Shown here one piece after another: positions 13,911-23,166 of a DNA stretch of 64,000 nt. Each line of letters opens with the position of its first letter. Positions within the stretch are counted from its first letter, which is position 1. The stretch comes from Streptomyces cyaneofuscatus. GTDB taxonomy: Bacteria; Actinomycetota; Actinomycetes; Streptomycetales; Streptomycetaceae. The DNA lies in assembly GCF_000718135.1 (NCBI RefSeq), contig NZ_JOEM01000001.1, forward strand, positions 620,001-684,000, read 5' to 3'. The position numbers were made by a program, and so were the translations under genes. The notes under the pieces are model-generated. The model was given only the letters and a program-made list of their open reading frames with translations, was not told where the DNA came from and did no database searches.

Positions 13911-16805
13911 TCAGGGCCGTCCGCGCCCCAGGTCGCGGCGGGAGAGCGCGCCGGTCTTGCGCATCGCTCCGGCGATGTGCTGCTCCACGGTCCGCGGGGA
14001 GAGGTGCAGGGTCGCGGCGATCTCCCGGTTGGTGAGGCCGGAGACCGCGAGCTGCGCCACCTCTTCCTCGCGGGGCGACAGCTGGTCGGCGTGCGAGGGG
14101 CGGCCGGGCGGGCGGCCCTTCCTGGCGGGCTGCCGGGTACGCAGCAGGGCCCTGGCCCGGGCGGCGTCCCAGACGGCCCCGAGGTCGGTGAAGCGCTGGG
14201 CGCAGGACTCCAGGTCGGTGAGCGCCGCCAGGGTGCCGGGGTCGTCGGATACGGGGGGCGGCGAAGCGGCGGCCTCCGCCGACTCCCCCTCCGTCTCCGG
14301 GGCCGGGCCCCCCGCCCCCTCCGTGTCCGCCGCGAGTACGCAGCGGGCGGCACCCTCCGTGGCCAGTGCCTGGGAGTAGGGGCGCGGAAGCGCCGCATAG
14401 GCCGCCGCGGCCTCCCCGTACAGCTTCGCGGCCTCCAGCAGTCCCTCGCGCCGCTCCCGGGCCGGCGCGTCCGTCTCGGTGAGCACGGCCCGGCTCCACA
14501 CCAGCGCCGCCCTCGCGGCGGGCGCGTCACAGCGGCCGAGGCCCTGGGCGAAGTTCCGGACCATGGTGTGGGCCGTGCCGCTGTCGCCCGCGCGCACCAG
14601 CGCCTCCACGGCCCACGGCGCGAGTTCCGCGGCCCAGGGCCAGACTCCCTTCTCGGCCACCACCTTCCAGGCCGACCGCGCCTGCTCCGCCGCGACGCTC
14701 ACTTCCTGCCGGGCCAGCGCCAGGCGGATCAGGGCCCCGGCCGCCGCCGCGCCCAGGGGCACGGGCAGATTCTCGGTCCCGAACGTGCCCCGCTGGAACA
14801 GCCAGGACTTCGCCTCCCCCCAGTCCCCCTGGGCGACGGCGAGCAGGCCGCGTACGAGGTAGGCGTCGGAGGCGATGAGCGGCATGTCGGCGGTGGTCGT
14901 GATGAACTCCTCGCACCGCTCGGCCAGGCCCAGCCACTGGCCGGTCCACCAGGCCTGGAGCAGCAGCGTCCCCAGCGCGCTGTGTTCGGTGTACGGCGCG
15001 CCGGTCCGCGCGGACAGCTCGCGCCCTCGGGTCAGCAGGTCGTCCACCCGCCCGTAGAAGCCGAGCCAGACAGCCGAGTCCGCGGCGTTGCACAGACCGC
15101 GCGCCGCCTGCCGGGCGCAGGCGGGGTCCGTGCTCTCCACGGGCAGCTTCGCCACCAGCTCCCACGCCTCGGGGTCGGCCCAGCTCATCGCGAGCCCCAC
15201 GTGGTTGGCCAGGACCGCCGTACGCATGGCCTCGTCCCCGCTGTCGTCCGCGGCGGCCACGGCCTTGATCAGCCAGCCCTGGTGGACGTCGAGGGAGACC
15301 CCGGGGTGGTACGGGAGGACCAGTGCGGCCATGGCGCGTGCGGCCAGGGCGGAGCGGACGTCGCGCAGTTCGGCGGCGGCGATCTCCAGCACCCGCCACC
15401 CCTCCGGGAACCGGCCCATCTGGTTGCAGAGCATCAGCCCCAGGTCGAGCCGCAGCTCTCCCCGTACGGCCGGGGGCAGGGCCGCGTCCTGCACGATCTG
15501 CGCGAGCACGTCCACGGTCTGGTCCGAGCGGAGTCCGGTCACCGCGTTGCGGGCCAGCAGCGGCGCCAGCCGGGCGCGGGCCTGCGGGGGGATGTCGGGC
15601 GTGGCCAGCGTCCGCTCCAGGAGCGTGATCGCCTGCTGGTGCCGGCCGGATTCCTCCGCCGACTCGGCCGCCCTCTCCACCGCTCTGAGCCATCGGGGGC
15701 CGTCGCCGGCCGCCCGGTGGTGTCCGGCCACGGCGGCCCAGGCCACGGGGTGCCTGCGGCTGAGCACGTTCGCCGTCCGCCGGTGAAGATCCTGGCGTAC
15801 GGGGCCGGGCACGGTGGCCCGTACGGCGGAGGCGGCCAGCGGGACGGCGAAGCCGTAGCGGCCCTCGGCCGGCTCCGCCAGGGCCGCGCTCTCCAGGGCC
15901 CGCAGCAGGGCGCTGTTCCCCGTCGCGGCCCCGAGCCCCGACACCGCGATCAGCTCCTCCCGGCCGACGGGCCCGTCGAGGACGGCGGCCGCCCAGACCA
16001 CCGGCCGGTGCTCCGGTGACAGGGCGTGCGTGCGGCTCAGGACCAGCTCCGCCAGCCGGGGCGGCACCCCGGCCGCGTCCACCTCGGCGGCCGTGCCGGT
16101 GAAGGCCGGCCACTGTCCCCGCACCATGGCCAGCAGGTCGACGACCACCCGGGGCACTCCACCGGTGCGCTCGTGGACCCTGGTCACGGCCTCGTCCGTA
16201 CAGCCGCCGCTCTCCCCCAGGACCTCGGCGGCGGCCCTGCGGACGCGCTCCTCGTCCCAGGGCGCCAGTCGGTTCCTGAGCACCGTCGGCCGGTTCGGAT
16301 ACGTCATCGGCGGGCTGCCCAGCGGGAGGCCGGGCACGGGGAGCTCCTCGGGGCGGTACGTCACCACGGCCGCCGAGCCCCGCTCCAGCCCCTCCAGCAC
16401 CCGGCGCAGCCGCCGCAGCTCGTCCTCGTCCGCCCGGTGCACGTCGTCCACCAGCCACAGGGCCGGCTCCGGGCGGTGTTCGTCCTCCTCGGGCGGCCCG
16501 CCCTCGGTTCCGCACCGCCACCACAGGGGGGCCAGGTCCGGCACCCCGGGCGGATCGGCCGGCCCTCGACGATCGGCCGGCCCCCGGAGGTCGGCCAGCT
16601 CCTTGAGCAGGTGGCTCTTCCCCTCCCCGGCGGCGCCTTCGACGAACATCAGCACCGGATCGGCGTCCGGGCCGGGCAGAGCACGCACCAGGGACCGCAG
16701 GGCCGAACCACCCGTCGTGATCACGTCGCCGCCCTCGCTCTCGTCCGTCCCAGGTGGCCCGGATGCGTCCAGGTGGCCCGGACAGCGCCACGGGACCTCT
16801 TTCAT
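13911..16805 (-). CDS. large ATP-binding LuxR-family (LAL) transcriptional regulator
   Basis: About 964 residues. A Walker A motif (FVEGAAGEGKSHLL) lies near the N-terminus, with Walker B-like PALWLVDDVHRADEDELRRL after it. Then comes a long helical region of TPR character. The C-terminal LuxR helix-turn-helix reads LSPREEEVAQLAVSGLTNRE and IAATLHLSPRTVEQHI. This is the MalT-like STAND/LAL class, which usually activates adjacent degradative or biosynthetic genes in response to an inducer and ATP. The start is uncertain: ATG 16805 has AGGAGG only 1 nt away, TTG 16823 and GTG 16724 are alternatives. It is divergent from the secreted protease pair at 17517-20219, which makes those plausible targets. 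Confidence 0.85.
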   Translation of the reverse strand: MKEVPWRCPGHLDASGPPGTDESEGGDVITTGGSALRSLVRALPGPDADPVLMFVEGAAGEGKSHLLKELADLRGPADRRGPADPPGVPDLAPLWWRCGTEGGPPEEDEHRPEPALWLVDDVHRADEDELRRLRRVLEGLERGSAAVVTYRPEELPVPGLPLGSPPMTYPNRPTVLRNRLAPWDEERVRRAAAEVLGESGGCTDEAVTRVHERTGGVPRVVVDLLAMVRGQWPAFTGTAAEVDAAGVPPRLAELVLSRTHALSPEHRPVVWAAAVLDGPVGREELIAVSGLGAATGNSALLRALESAALAEPAEGRYGFAVPLAASAVRATVPGPVRQDLHRRTANVLSRRHPVAWAAVAGHHRAAGDGPRWLRAVERAAESAEESGRHQQAITLLERTLATPDIPPQARARLAPLLARNAVTGLRSDQTVDVLAQIVQDAALPPAVRGELRLDLGLMLCNQMGRFPEGWRVLEIAAAELRDVRSALAARAMAALVLPYHPGVSLDVHQGWLIKAVAAADDSGDEAMRTAVLANHVGLAMSWADPEAWELVAKLPVESTDPACARQAARGLCNAADSAVWLGFYGRVDDLLTRGRELSARTGAPYTEHSALGTLLLQAWWTGQWLGLAERCEEFITTTADMPLIASDAYLVRGLLAVAQGDWGEAKSWLFQRGTFGTENLPVPLGAAAAGALIRLALARQEVSVAAEQARSAWKVVAEKGVWPWAAELAPWAVEALVRAGDSGTAHTMVRNFAQGLGRCDAPAARAALVWSRAVLTETDAPARERREGLLEAAKLYGEAAAAYAALPRPYSQALATEGAARCVLAADTEGAGGPAPETEGESAEAAASPPPVSDDPGTLAALTDLESCAQRFTDLGAVWDAARARALLRTRQPARKGRPPGRPSHADQLSPREEEVAQLAVSGLTNREIAATLHLSPRTVEQHIAGAMRKTGALSRRDLGRGRP

Positions 16806-17516
16806 GCCTCCTGGAAAAAACAATTAGATCACTGGTCCTCGACGGACAACAGCGGGCTGAACACCTTTTGTCAGCGTGCGCGGGGGCGGGTGTGCGGACG
16901 AGCTCCCGGCGGTGGGGCGGACAGCGGAGTACGCCCCGCCGACTGCTCGAAAAGCAGGACGCGACGCCCTTTCGGCTGGGACTTCCGAAAGCACGCGCGC
17001 AGCTCGTTCCGCACACCCGTGGCCGGGCGGCCGACGCCTGAACCTACGTCCCCCCTGCTCCGGAGAACATCCGGGGAGCGGATCCACGGATACGCAAGAA
17101 ACTTTCGAAAACATGCCGGGCACGGATGCGGGGCGGCGCCGCACACGTTACCGGCGCGCTTTCCTCTGCGCCCACGTGAACAGTTCCAGTTTTTTCACCC
17201 GGGGCAGGATTTCCGGAGCGCCGGAATTTGCGACGCCTTCAGGAAGGTGAACGGACGGCGAATTAAATAGGGGTCCGTATACGCGGCATCCGGATAGTCA
17301 TGCGGGTGCCGCGTTCGTAGGTTTCCCCCATCGGTCGATCACTCGCACCCCATAGCGATCAGCCGTACCACGACGGGCCCCCGTCCCACCGGGGTCCCGC
17401 GATCTGAGCATGCGAGTGCCGCGATGTCCTTACGCATGCGCCACCCCCCCCTTGCTGTTTTTGTCATGCACCGTTCGAGCAGTGCGGCCTGCCCGAACGG
17501 ACCGAAAGGAACCGAC
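16806..17516. promoter_or_regulatory. 711-bp divergent regulatory region
   Basis: Between the LAL regulator and the subtilisin-like protease. It is comparatively AT-rich for this genome (for example around 16810-16830 and 17240-17275) with no convincing ORF. A perfect 7-bp inverted repeat CCGTTCG/CGAACGG (17471-17477, 17494-17500) ends 4 bp before the protease ribosome site. The size suggests a multi-input promoter; no HrdB consensus pair was found. Confidence 0.5.
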
Positions 17517-18971
17517 GTGCACGGCTTCACCCCCCTCCGCATATCCGTCGCGCTCGCCACCGTCGTCGCGGTGATGGGCACCGGCGTCGCCTTCGCCGGA
17601 TCCTCCGGCACGGCCCACCCCACGGGCCCGGCCCAGACCTCCGCCCCCGCGTCCGCCGACTCCACCGAGCCGGCCCAGCGCTTCATCGTCGGGTACAAGT
17701 CCCACGCGGACGAGGCCACCTCGAACACGGCGTTCGTGAAGGACGTCAAGGCCAAGGCCGCCGAGACCGGCGAGCGCATCTCATTCCAACGCCGGCTGGG
17801 CACCGGCGCCGCCCTCGTCGACCTGCCCGAGACCGAGAAGCCCCAGGACACGCAGGAGGCCATGGCGGCCTTCCGGGCCGACCCGGACGTGGCCTACGTC
17901 GTCCCCGACCGCCGCGTACACCCCACCGCGGTCGACCCGGCCGAATACCGCTACCAGTGGGACCTCTACGAGTCCCAGGCCGGCATGAACGTGCCCTCGG
18001 CCTGGAAGCAGGCCACCGGCAAGGGCGTCACCGTGGCGGTCATCGACACCGGCATCACCGAGCACACCGAGCTGGGCTCCAGGCTGGTGCCGGGCTACGA
18101 CTTCATCTCCGACTCCTGGACGGCCACGGACGGCGGCGGCCGGGACAACGACCCCTCCGACACCGGGGACTGGGTCAACCGCGGGCAGTGCGGCAAGGAC
18201 CGCAACGGCAACCCGGTCCCCGCCCGTGACACCAACAACTCCTGGCACGGCACGCATGTCGCCGGCACCATCGCGGCCACCGCCAACGGGTACGGCACGG
18301 TCGGCGTCGCCCATGAGGCGAACATCCAGCCGATCCGGGTCCTGGGCAAGTGCGGCGGATCGACCTCCGACATCATCGACGCCATCACCTGGGCCTCGGG
18401 CGGAACGGTGTCCGGAGTACCCGCCAACAAGTACCCCGCGGCGGTCATCAACATGAGCCTCGGCGGCGAGTTCACCTGCGACCAGGCCTACAACACCGCC
18501 ATCAAGGCCGCCGTGGGCCGGGGAACCTCCGTCGTCGTGGCCGCGGGCAACGACAACGCCGACGCCTCCGCCTACAGCCCCGCCGGCTGCGCGAATGTCA
18601 TCAGCGTCGCCGCCTCCGACCGCGAGGGCAACCGCGCCGCCTACTCCAATTACGGCACGGCCGTCGACGTCACCGCCCCCGGCGGCGAGACCGCCCAACG
18701 GGCCGACGACGGCATCTGGTCGACGATCAACAAGGGCACCCGCTCGGTGGGCAGCGAGGGCTACGCCTCCTACCAGGGCACCAGCATGGCCACTCCCCAT
18801 ATCGCCGGACTGGCGGCGCTGCTGAAGCAGAAGGCCCCGTCCCTCACCCCCGCCCAGATCGAGCAGACGGTCAAGAACAACGCGCGCAGCCTGCCCGGAT
18901 CCTGCTCCGGCGGCTGCGGTGCCGGCCTCGCCGACGCGACGAAGTCCCTGACCGCCGCCACCGGCAACTGA
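17517..18971 (+). CDS. secreted subtilisin-like serine protease (S8)
   Basis: 484-residue secreted protease. A signal peptide (about residues 1-29, ending VAFAGS) is followed by an I9-type inhibitor propeptide (QRFIVGYKSH ... AYVVPDRRVHPT) and the S8 catalytic domain. The triad is visible as Asp177 in VAVIDTGI, His244 in HGTHVAGT and Ser423 in GTSMATPH, with the oxyanion Asn in AAGNDN. GTG 17517 was chosen for its AAAGGA ribosome site and because it leaves a normal signal peptide; an upstream in-frame ATG adds 31 unlikely residues. It is 21 bp upstream of a second protease gene, so the two form an operon for extracellular protein degradation. Confidence 0.94.
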   Translation: MHGFTPLRISVALATVVAVMGTGVAFAGSSGTAHPTGPAQTSAPASADSTEPAQRFIVGYKSHADEATSNTAFVKDVKAKAAETGERISFQRRLGTGAALVDLPETEKPQDTQEAMAAFRADPDVAYVVPDRRVHPTAVDPAEYRYQWDLYESQAGMNVPSAWKQATGKGVTVAVIDTGITEHTELGSRLVPGYDFISDSWTATDGGGRDNDPSDTGDWVNRGQCGKDRNGNPVPARDTNNSWHGTHVAGTIAATANGYGTVGVAHEANIQPIRVLGKCGGSTSDIIDAITWASGGTVSGVPANKYPAAVINMSLGGEFTCDQAYNTAIKAAVGRGTSVVVAAGNDNADASAYSPAGCANVISVAASDREGNRAAYSNYGTAVDVTAPGGETAQRADDGIWSTINKGTRSVGSEGYASYQGTSMATPHIAGLAALLKQKAPSLTPAQIEQTVKNNARSLPGSCSGGCGAGLADATKSLTAATGN

Positions 18972-18992
18972 CCCGCCCCCACAGGAGAAGAC

Positions 18993-20219
18993 ATGAACAA
19001 GATCAGCAGGACTCTGTCGATCGGCGCGATAGTCGCGGCGGTGGCCCTGACCGGAGGCATGGCGGCCGCCGCACAGCCCGCCACCACGGACCCGACCCCC
19101 GCCCCGTCCACCCGTACACAGCCCACCGGCATGGTGAAGGCGCTCGCCGACTCCCTCGGCGTCTCCGTCGCGGAGGCCGAGCGGAAGCTCGACCGCCAGA
19201 GAGCCCAGCAGAAGACCCTGGAGCGCCTCGGCACGTCCGGAGTGCCCACCAGGAGCGCGTACTTCGACGCCCGGGGCACCCTCACGGTCGACGTCGCCAC
19301 CGCACGGCAGGCCGCCGAGGTGAAGGCGGCCGGGCTCGCCGCCCGCATTCCGGCCCGCGCCCCCTCGGCGCTCGACCGGATCAAAGCGGAACTCGACCGG
19401 CTCGCCGAGAGGAAGCTCCCGGCCGGTGTGGAGTCGTGGCACGTCGACCCGGTGAGCAACAGGGTCGTCGTCACCGTCCGCGACACGGACGACGCCACCA
19501 GCCGCGCCTTCGTCGCCGCGGCGCGTTCCCACGGCTCGGCCGTCACCGTGGAGACCACGACGGAGGGCGCCCCGCAGGCCGCCGCCGCCATCGCGCCCGG
19601 CAGCAAGATGAACATCAACACCTCTGATGTGAACGGCGGTTACTGCTCCGTCGGCTTCGGTGCCCGGGACCAGCAGGGCCGGCAGTACCTGGCCACCGCC
19701 GGCCACTGCATCAAGGGCCTGGACACCCTGTACTTCAACGGGTCGCAGTTCGCCAAGGGGACCTACACCCGCTTCGCGCACGGCTACGACAGCGTCGACA
19801 TGGGCATCGCCGCCATCAGCTCCGGCAACTCCGTCACCACCTCCGTCGGCGGCTGGCGCGTCGTGGCGGACACCCCGGTGAAGGGGAGCCAGCGGGCCGC
19901 CGTCGGCTCGACGGTCTGCAAGTCCGGCGCGACCACCCGGTGGACCTGCGGCACCATCAGCAGCTACAACCACTCGGTCACCTACACCGACCCGGGCCAG
20001 CCGCAGACCCTGGTCAAGGGCCTGGCCAAGTCCACCGTCTGCATCCACAAGGGCGACAGCGGCGGCGCCTGGATCACCAACCAGGGCCAGGCCCAGGGCG
20101 TGACCTCCGGCTCCAGCGACCTCAGCTGCGACGGCAGCTTCGGCAGCGGCGCCAGCTGGATGCAGCCGCTGGACGACCTGCTCCGCTACTACGGCCTGAC
20201 GCTGAACACCGCCTCCTGA
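18993..20219 (+). CDS. secreted streptogrisin-type serine protease (S1 family)
   Basis: 408-residue exported protease. Signal peptide about 1-27, then an alpha-lytic-protease-type propeptide (MVKALADSLGVSVAEAERKL and the LPAGVESWHVDPVSNRVVVTV module), then the mature chymotrypsin-fold domain from about residue 205. The triad is His238 in ATAGHCI, Asp269 in DSVDMGI and Ser356 in GDSGGAW; paired cysteines match streptogrisins. ATG 18993 follows AGGAGAAG. Co-transcribed with the S8 protease upstream; two hairpins close the unit. Confidence 0.94.
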   Translation: MNKISRTLSIGAIVAAVALTGGMAAAAQPATTDPTPAPSTRTQPTGMVKALADSLGVSVAEAERKLDRQRAQQKTLERLGTSGVPTRSAYFDARGTLTVDVATARQAAEVKAAGLAARIPARAPSALDRIKAELDRLAERKLPAGVESWHVDPVSNRVVVTVRDTDDATSRAFVAAARSHGSAVTVETTTEGAPQAAAAIAPGSKMNINTSDVNGGYCSVGFGARDQQGRQYLATAGHCIKGLDTLYFNGSQFAKGTYTRFAHGYDSVDMGIAAISSGNSVTTSVGGWRVVADTPVKGSQRAAVGSTVCKSGATTRWTCGTISSYNHSVTYTDPGQPQTLVKGLAKSTVCIHKGDSGGAWITNQGQAQGVTSGSSDLSCDGSFGSGASWMQPLDDLLRYYGLTLNTAS

Positions 20220-20286
20220 GCGACCGTGCCCCTGCGCGAGCCCTGGGGTCCCGCCGCGACGGAACGCGACGGGACACGAGGAGAAC

Positions 20287-20319
20287 GGTGGCCACCCGCC
20301 CCCCGGTCGGGTGGCCACC
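20287..20319. terminator. terminator hairpin 1 after the protease pair
   Basis: Perfect 11-bp stem GGTGGCCACCC (20287-20297) with complement at 20309-20319 and an 11-nt loop. First of two tandem hairpins between convergent genes. Confidence 0.7.
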
Positions 20320-20330
20320 GCTCCATGCGG

Positions 20331-20359
20331 CGGCCCCGGCCCGGGCCGGGCCGGGGCCG
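20331..20359. terminator. terminator hairpin 2 after the protease pair
   Basis: Perfect 12-bp all-GC stem (CGGCCCCGGCCC 20331-20342 with complement 20348-20359), 5-nt loop. It would work in both directions, ending the protease mRNA and the minus-strand gene at 20365. Confidence 0.7.
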
Positions 20360-20364
20360 CCGGG

Positions 20365-21041
20365 TCAGTTGTCCCGGCTCTCCGCGGGCAGCTGGACCTC
20401 CACCACCCCGACCCACGTCCCCCAGGACGTCACGGTGACGTTGAGCTGGTCCCCCGTGCCCTCGGTCACCCCGGTGTACTCGCCGTCCGGCTCCCCCACG
20501 GCCCTCTCCACCCCGCAGCCGACGAGTGTCTTGTCCAGCTGCTCCACGGCTTTGGCGGCTTCGGCCCGGGTCCCGTACGTGGAGACGCGGTACCGGGCGC
20601 GGGCGCCGTCCTTGCCCGCGTACAGGCGGGTGTACTGCATTCCGAGCGGCAGGTCCAGGTCACCGGACCACGTCCCGCACGTGCTGCCCAGCCCCGCCTC
20701 CGGCAGGGGGGCGGTGTCGGACTCGCCCTCCCACTCCCCCTCGAAGGTCTTCCAGCGCAGGACCTCGTGCCCGGGCAGCACCGAGGGGTCCAGGGCGCGC
20801 ACCACCCCGTCGGACTTGAACGGGTTCGGCCCCACGGTGGCCACGTCCGCACCGCCCGACTCGTCCGGCAGCACCAGGCCCCCCCCCACACACCGAGGCC
20901 CATCGCCCCGGCGGCGACGACCGCCACCACGGCCACGGCCGCCCGCCGGCCGGTCCGGCGGCGGTCGCCGCGGGCGCGGATCGCCGCGGCCGGGGCGAGC
21001 CGCACGGGGGTGTCGGTCAGCAGTTCCTCGATGTCAGCCAT
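20365..21041 (-). pseudogene. membrane-anchored sigma-factor partner, frameshifted in a 9-C run
   Basis: The frame from ATG 21041 gives MADIEELLTDTPVRLAPAAA, an Arg-rich stretch, then a membrane segment (AAVAVVAVVAAGAMGLGVWGG). At nine consecutive C (20879-20887 on the plus strand) it shifts. The natural continuation GLVLPDESGGADVATVGPNP to AESRDN is in another frame, ending at 20365. Joined, the protein would be about 225 residues with a cytoplasmic tail, one transmembrane helix and an exported domain, the layout of an anti-sigma factor or sigma-linked sensor. Its start overlaps the sigma gene stop by 8 bp. One extra or two fewer G in the coding strand would restore the frame. Could be real decay, phase variation or an assembly error. 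Confidence 0.7.
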
Positions 21042-21557
21042 GCCGGGCCATCCCCTCGTCCTCGTACGTGTCCATGTCGGCGAGCCGCTCGCCCAGTTGT
21101 TTACGGGCCCTGCTGAGCCGGGTCCGCACCGCTCCGCTCGTGGAGCCCGTCTCCCGGGCCACCTCCTCCACCGGCAGATCCAGCAGGTGGTGCAGCACCA
21201 CCGCCCGCCGCTGGTCCGGTCTCAGCTCGCGCAGGGCCGCCACCAGTGCGGCCCGGTCGCCCAAGGCCCCGGACGGGCCCGGGTCGTCCGACACGGGGCC
21301 GTGGCGCAGCTGGGCGCGGAGCCGGTTGCGGGTGCGGCGCCAGGCGCTGACCGCGAGCCGGGACGCGACGGTCCGCACCCACGGGAGCGGGTCGCCCTCG
21401 CGCGTCAGCCGGTCCCAGCGCTGCCAGGCCCGTGCGTACGCCTCCTGGACCGCGTCCTCGGACTCCGCCAGGTCGCCGGTCATCTCGCGTAGACGGTGGC
21501 GACCAGGCGTTTGGCCGTCGCCGCGTAGAAGGCGTCGAACTCAGCTTCCTTCGACAT
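21034..21557 (-). pseudogene. ECF sigma factor (SigE-like), split by a 2-base shift
   Basis: ATG 21557 (ribosome site CAGGAT) encodes MSKEAEFDAFYAATAKRLVA then TVYAR and stops at 21480-21482. The next frame starts at an ATG (21483) overlapping that TGA and encodes the rest: MTGDLAESEDAVQEAYARAW (region 2), WVRTVASRLAVSAWRRTRNR, and region 4 LPVEEVARETGSTSGAVRTR. In intact relatives the two parts read through as VYAMTGDLAE; here GCGAGATG instead of GCGATG suggests a duplicated GA. Coupled reinitiation at ATGA could still yield two fragments, but sigma region 2 would be broken. It forms an operon with the partner gene at 20365-21041. Confidence 0.75.
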
Positions 21558-21572
21558 CCTGATCCTGACTGT

Positions 21573-21600
21573 GGTCGTTAAATCGGGGTCGTTAAATCGA
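21573..21600. repeat. 14-bp tandem direct repeat upstream of the split sigma gene
   Basis: GGTCGTTAAATCGG (21573-21586) is followed directly by GGTCGTTAAATCGA (21587-21600), only 16 bp before the sigma start codon. Read on the coding strand each unit contains TTTAAC, reminiscent of the AAC core of ECF -35 elements. Possible regulator or sigma site. Confidence 0.6.
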
Positions 21601-21739
21601 GGTCCTGCTGGTGAGGTCGTGCGGGAACCGCCGTCGTTCCGTCCGCCGCTTCCTGTCATAGACACGCCCGGGCGGCCCGCGATGTTACAAACAGGACCGG
21701 AAGTCCCGTGAACCTTTTCGGCCGCTGCGGGCAACAGGG

Positions 21740-21988
21740 GTGACCGACATCCACCGACCCAAGGTCATCGCGGTGGTCCGGCAGGAGCACATGGAGTTCA
21801 CCCGGACCGATCTCCTGATCGACCCCGTGGACTACGGCTACGCGGGCACCCGCGAGGTCGTCGTCGAGTCGTTCGGCACCGTCGGGAACGACGAGGAGCC
21901 GGCCGAGCAGCGGGAGCCCGGCGACGTCCTCATCGACATCGCCCGCACCCACGCCGCCGTCGTCGACGCCGAGGGCGAGAAGCCCTGA
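21740..21988 (+). CDS. small hypothetical protein
   Basis: 82 residues from GTG 21740 (MTDIHRPKVIAVVRQEHMEF) to 21988. It is acidic, with an AREVVVESFGTVGNDEEP-like core, and no known family or signal was recognised. Codon bias is good and the opposite-strand frames look worse. No strong ribosome site is seen before the GTG, so the start is tentative. It lies between the divergent split sigma gene and coaA; its role is unknown. Confidence 0.55.
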   Translation: MTDIHRPKVIAVVRQEHMEFTRTDLLIDPVDYGYAGTREVVVESFGTVGNDEEPAEQREPGDVLIDIARTHAAVVDAEGEKP

Positions 21989-22147
21989 CCGCATGGCCCC
22001 CACCAAGCCCGGGCGCGGGCCCGGTGTCCGGCACAGGGGAGCGGACACCGGGCCCGCGGCCGTCGTACGGACACGGGCGGACACGGACGGACACCCACGT
22101 GACCGACCCCACCCCCCACTCCGTTAAAACTCCCGCAACAATGAAGG

Positions 22148-23143
22148 GTGATCACTTCGCCCGCACGGAGCCCGCAGCGCCGCACCGAGCATGCGCCGAC
22201 CCCCTACGTCGACCTCTCGCGCGACGAGTGGAGCGCCCTGCGGGACAAGACCCCGCTGCCGCTGACCGCCGAGGAGGTGGAGCGGCTGCGGGGGCTCGGG
22301 GACGTCATCGACCTGGACGAGGTGCGGGACGTCTACCTGCCGCTCTCCCGGCTGCTCAACCTGTACGTCCAGGCCACGTCCGGGCTGCGCGGCGCGCTGA
22401 ACACCTTCCTCGGGGACGCCGGGAACGGGCACGGGGCCCAGCGCGGCACCCCGTTCGTCATAGGGGTCGCGGGCAGTGTCGCCGTCGGCAAGTCCACCAG
22501 CGCCCGTATCCTCCAGGCCCTGCTCGCCCGCTGGCCCGAGCACCCGCGCGTCGAGCTGGTGACCACGGACGGGTTCCTGCTGCCGATGAAGGAGCTGCGG
22601 GCGCGCGGGCTGACCTCGCGCAAAGGGTTCCCGGAGTCCTACGACCGGCGGGCGCTGACCCGGTTCGTCGCGGACATTAAGGCGGGCAAGGACGAGGTGA
22701 CCGCGCCCGTCTACTCCCACCTGATCTACGACATCGTCCCCGGCGAGCGGCTCACCGTCCGCCGCCCGGACATCCTCATCGTGGAGGGGCTCAACGTCCT
22801 CCAGCCCGCGCTGCCGGGCCGCGACGGGCGGACCAGGGTCGGGCTGGCGGACTACTTCGACTTCAGCGTGTACGTGGACGCGCGCGCCGACGACATCGAG
22901 ACCTGGTACCTCAGCCGCTTCCGCAAGCTGCGCGACACGGCGTTCCAGGACCCGTCCTCGTACTTCCGCAAGTACACCCAGGTCTCCGAGGAGGAGGCGC
23001 TGGACTACGCGCGCACCATGTGGCGGACCATCAACAAGCCGAATCTGATGGAGAACGTGGCTCCGACGCGCGGCCGTGCCACCCTGGTCCTCCGCAAGGG
23101 ACCGGACCACAAGGTCCAGAAGCTCTCCCTGCGCAAACTCTGA
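22148..23143 (+). CDS. coaA: type I pantothenate kinase
   Basis: 331-residue CoaA, catalysing ATP-dependent phosphorylation of pantothenate, the first and regulated step of CoA synthesis. The P-loop is [12 protein letters not shown], followed by [40 protein letters not shown] and [11 protein letters not shown], all hallmark type I motifs. The length is normal. Start GTG 22148 is preceded by AATGAAG with a very short or absent leader. A DUF389 membrane protein follows at 23 bp spacing in the same direction. Confidence 0.96.
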   Translation: MITSPARSPQRRTEHAPTPYVDLSRDEWSALRDKTPLPLTAEEVERLRGLGDVIDLDEVRDVYLPLSRLLNLYVQATSGLRGALNTFLGDAGNGHGAQRGTPFVIGVAGSVAVGKSTSARILQALLARWPEHPRVELVTTDGFLLPMKELRARGLTSRKGFPESYDRRALTRFVADIKAGKDEVTAPVYSHLIYDIVPGERLTVRRPDILIVEGLNVLQPALPGRDGRTRVGLADYFDFSVYVDARADDIETWYLSRFRKLRDTAFQDPSSYFRKYTQVSEEEALDYARTMWRTINKPNLMENVAPTRGRATLVLRKGPDHKVQKLSLRKL

Positions 23144-23166
23144 CACCTCCGGGGAAGGCGTGCCGC

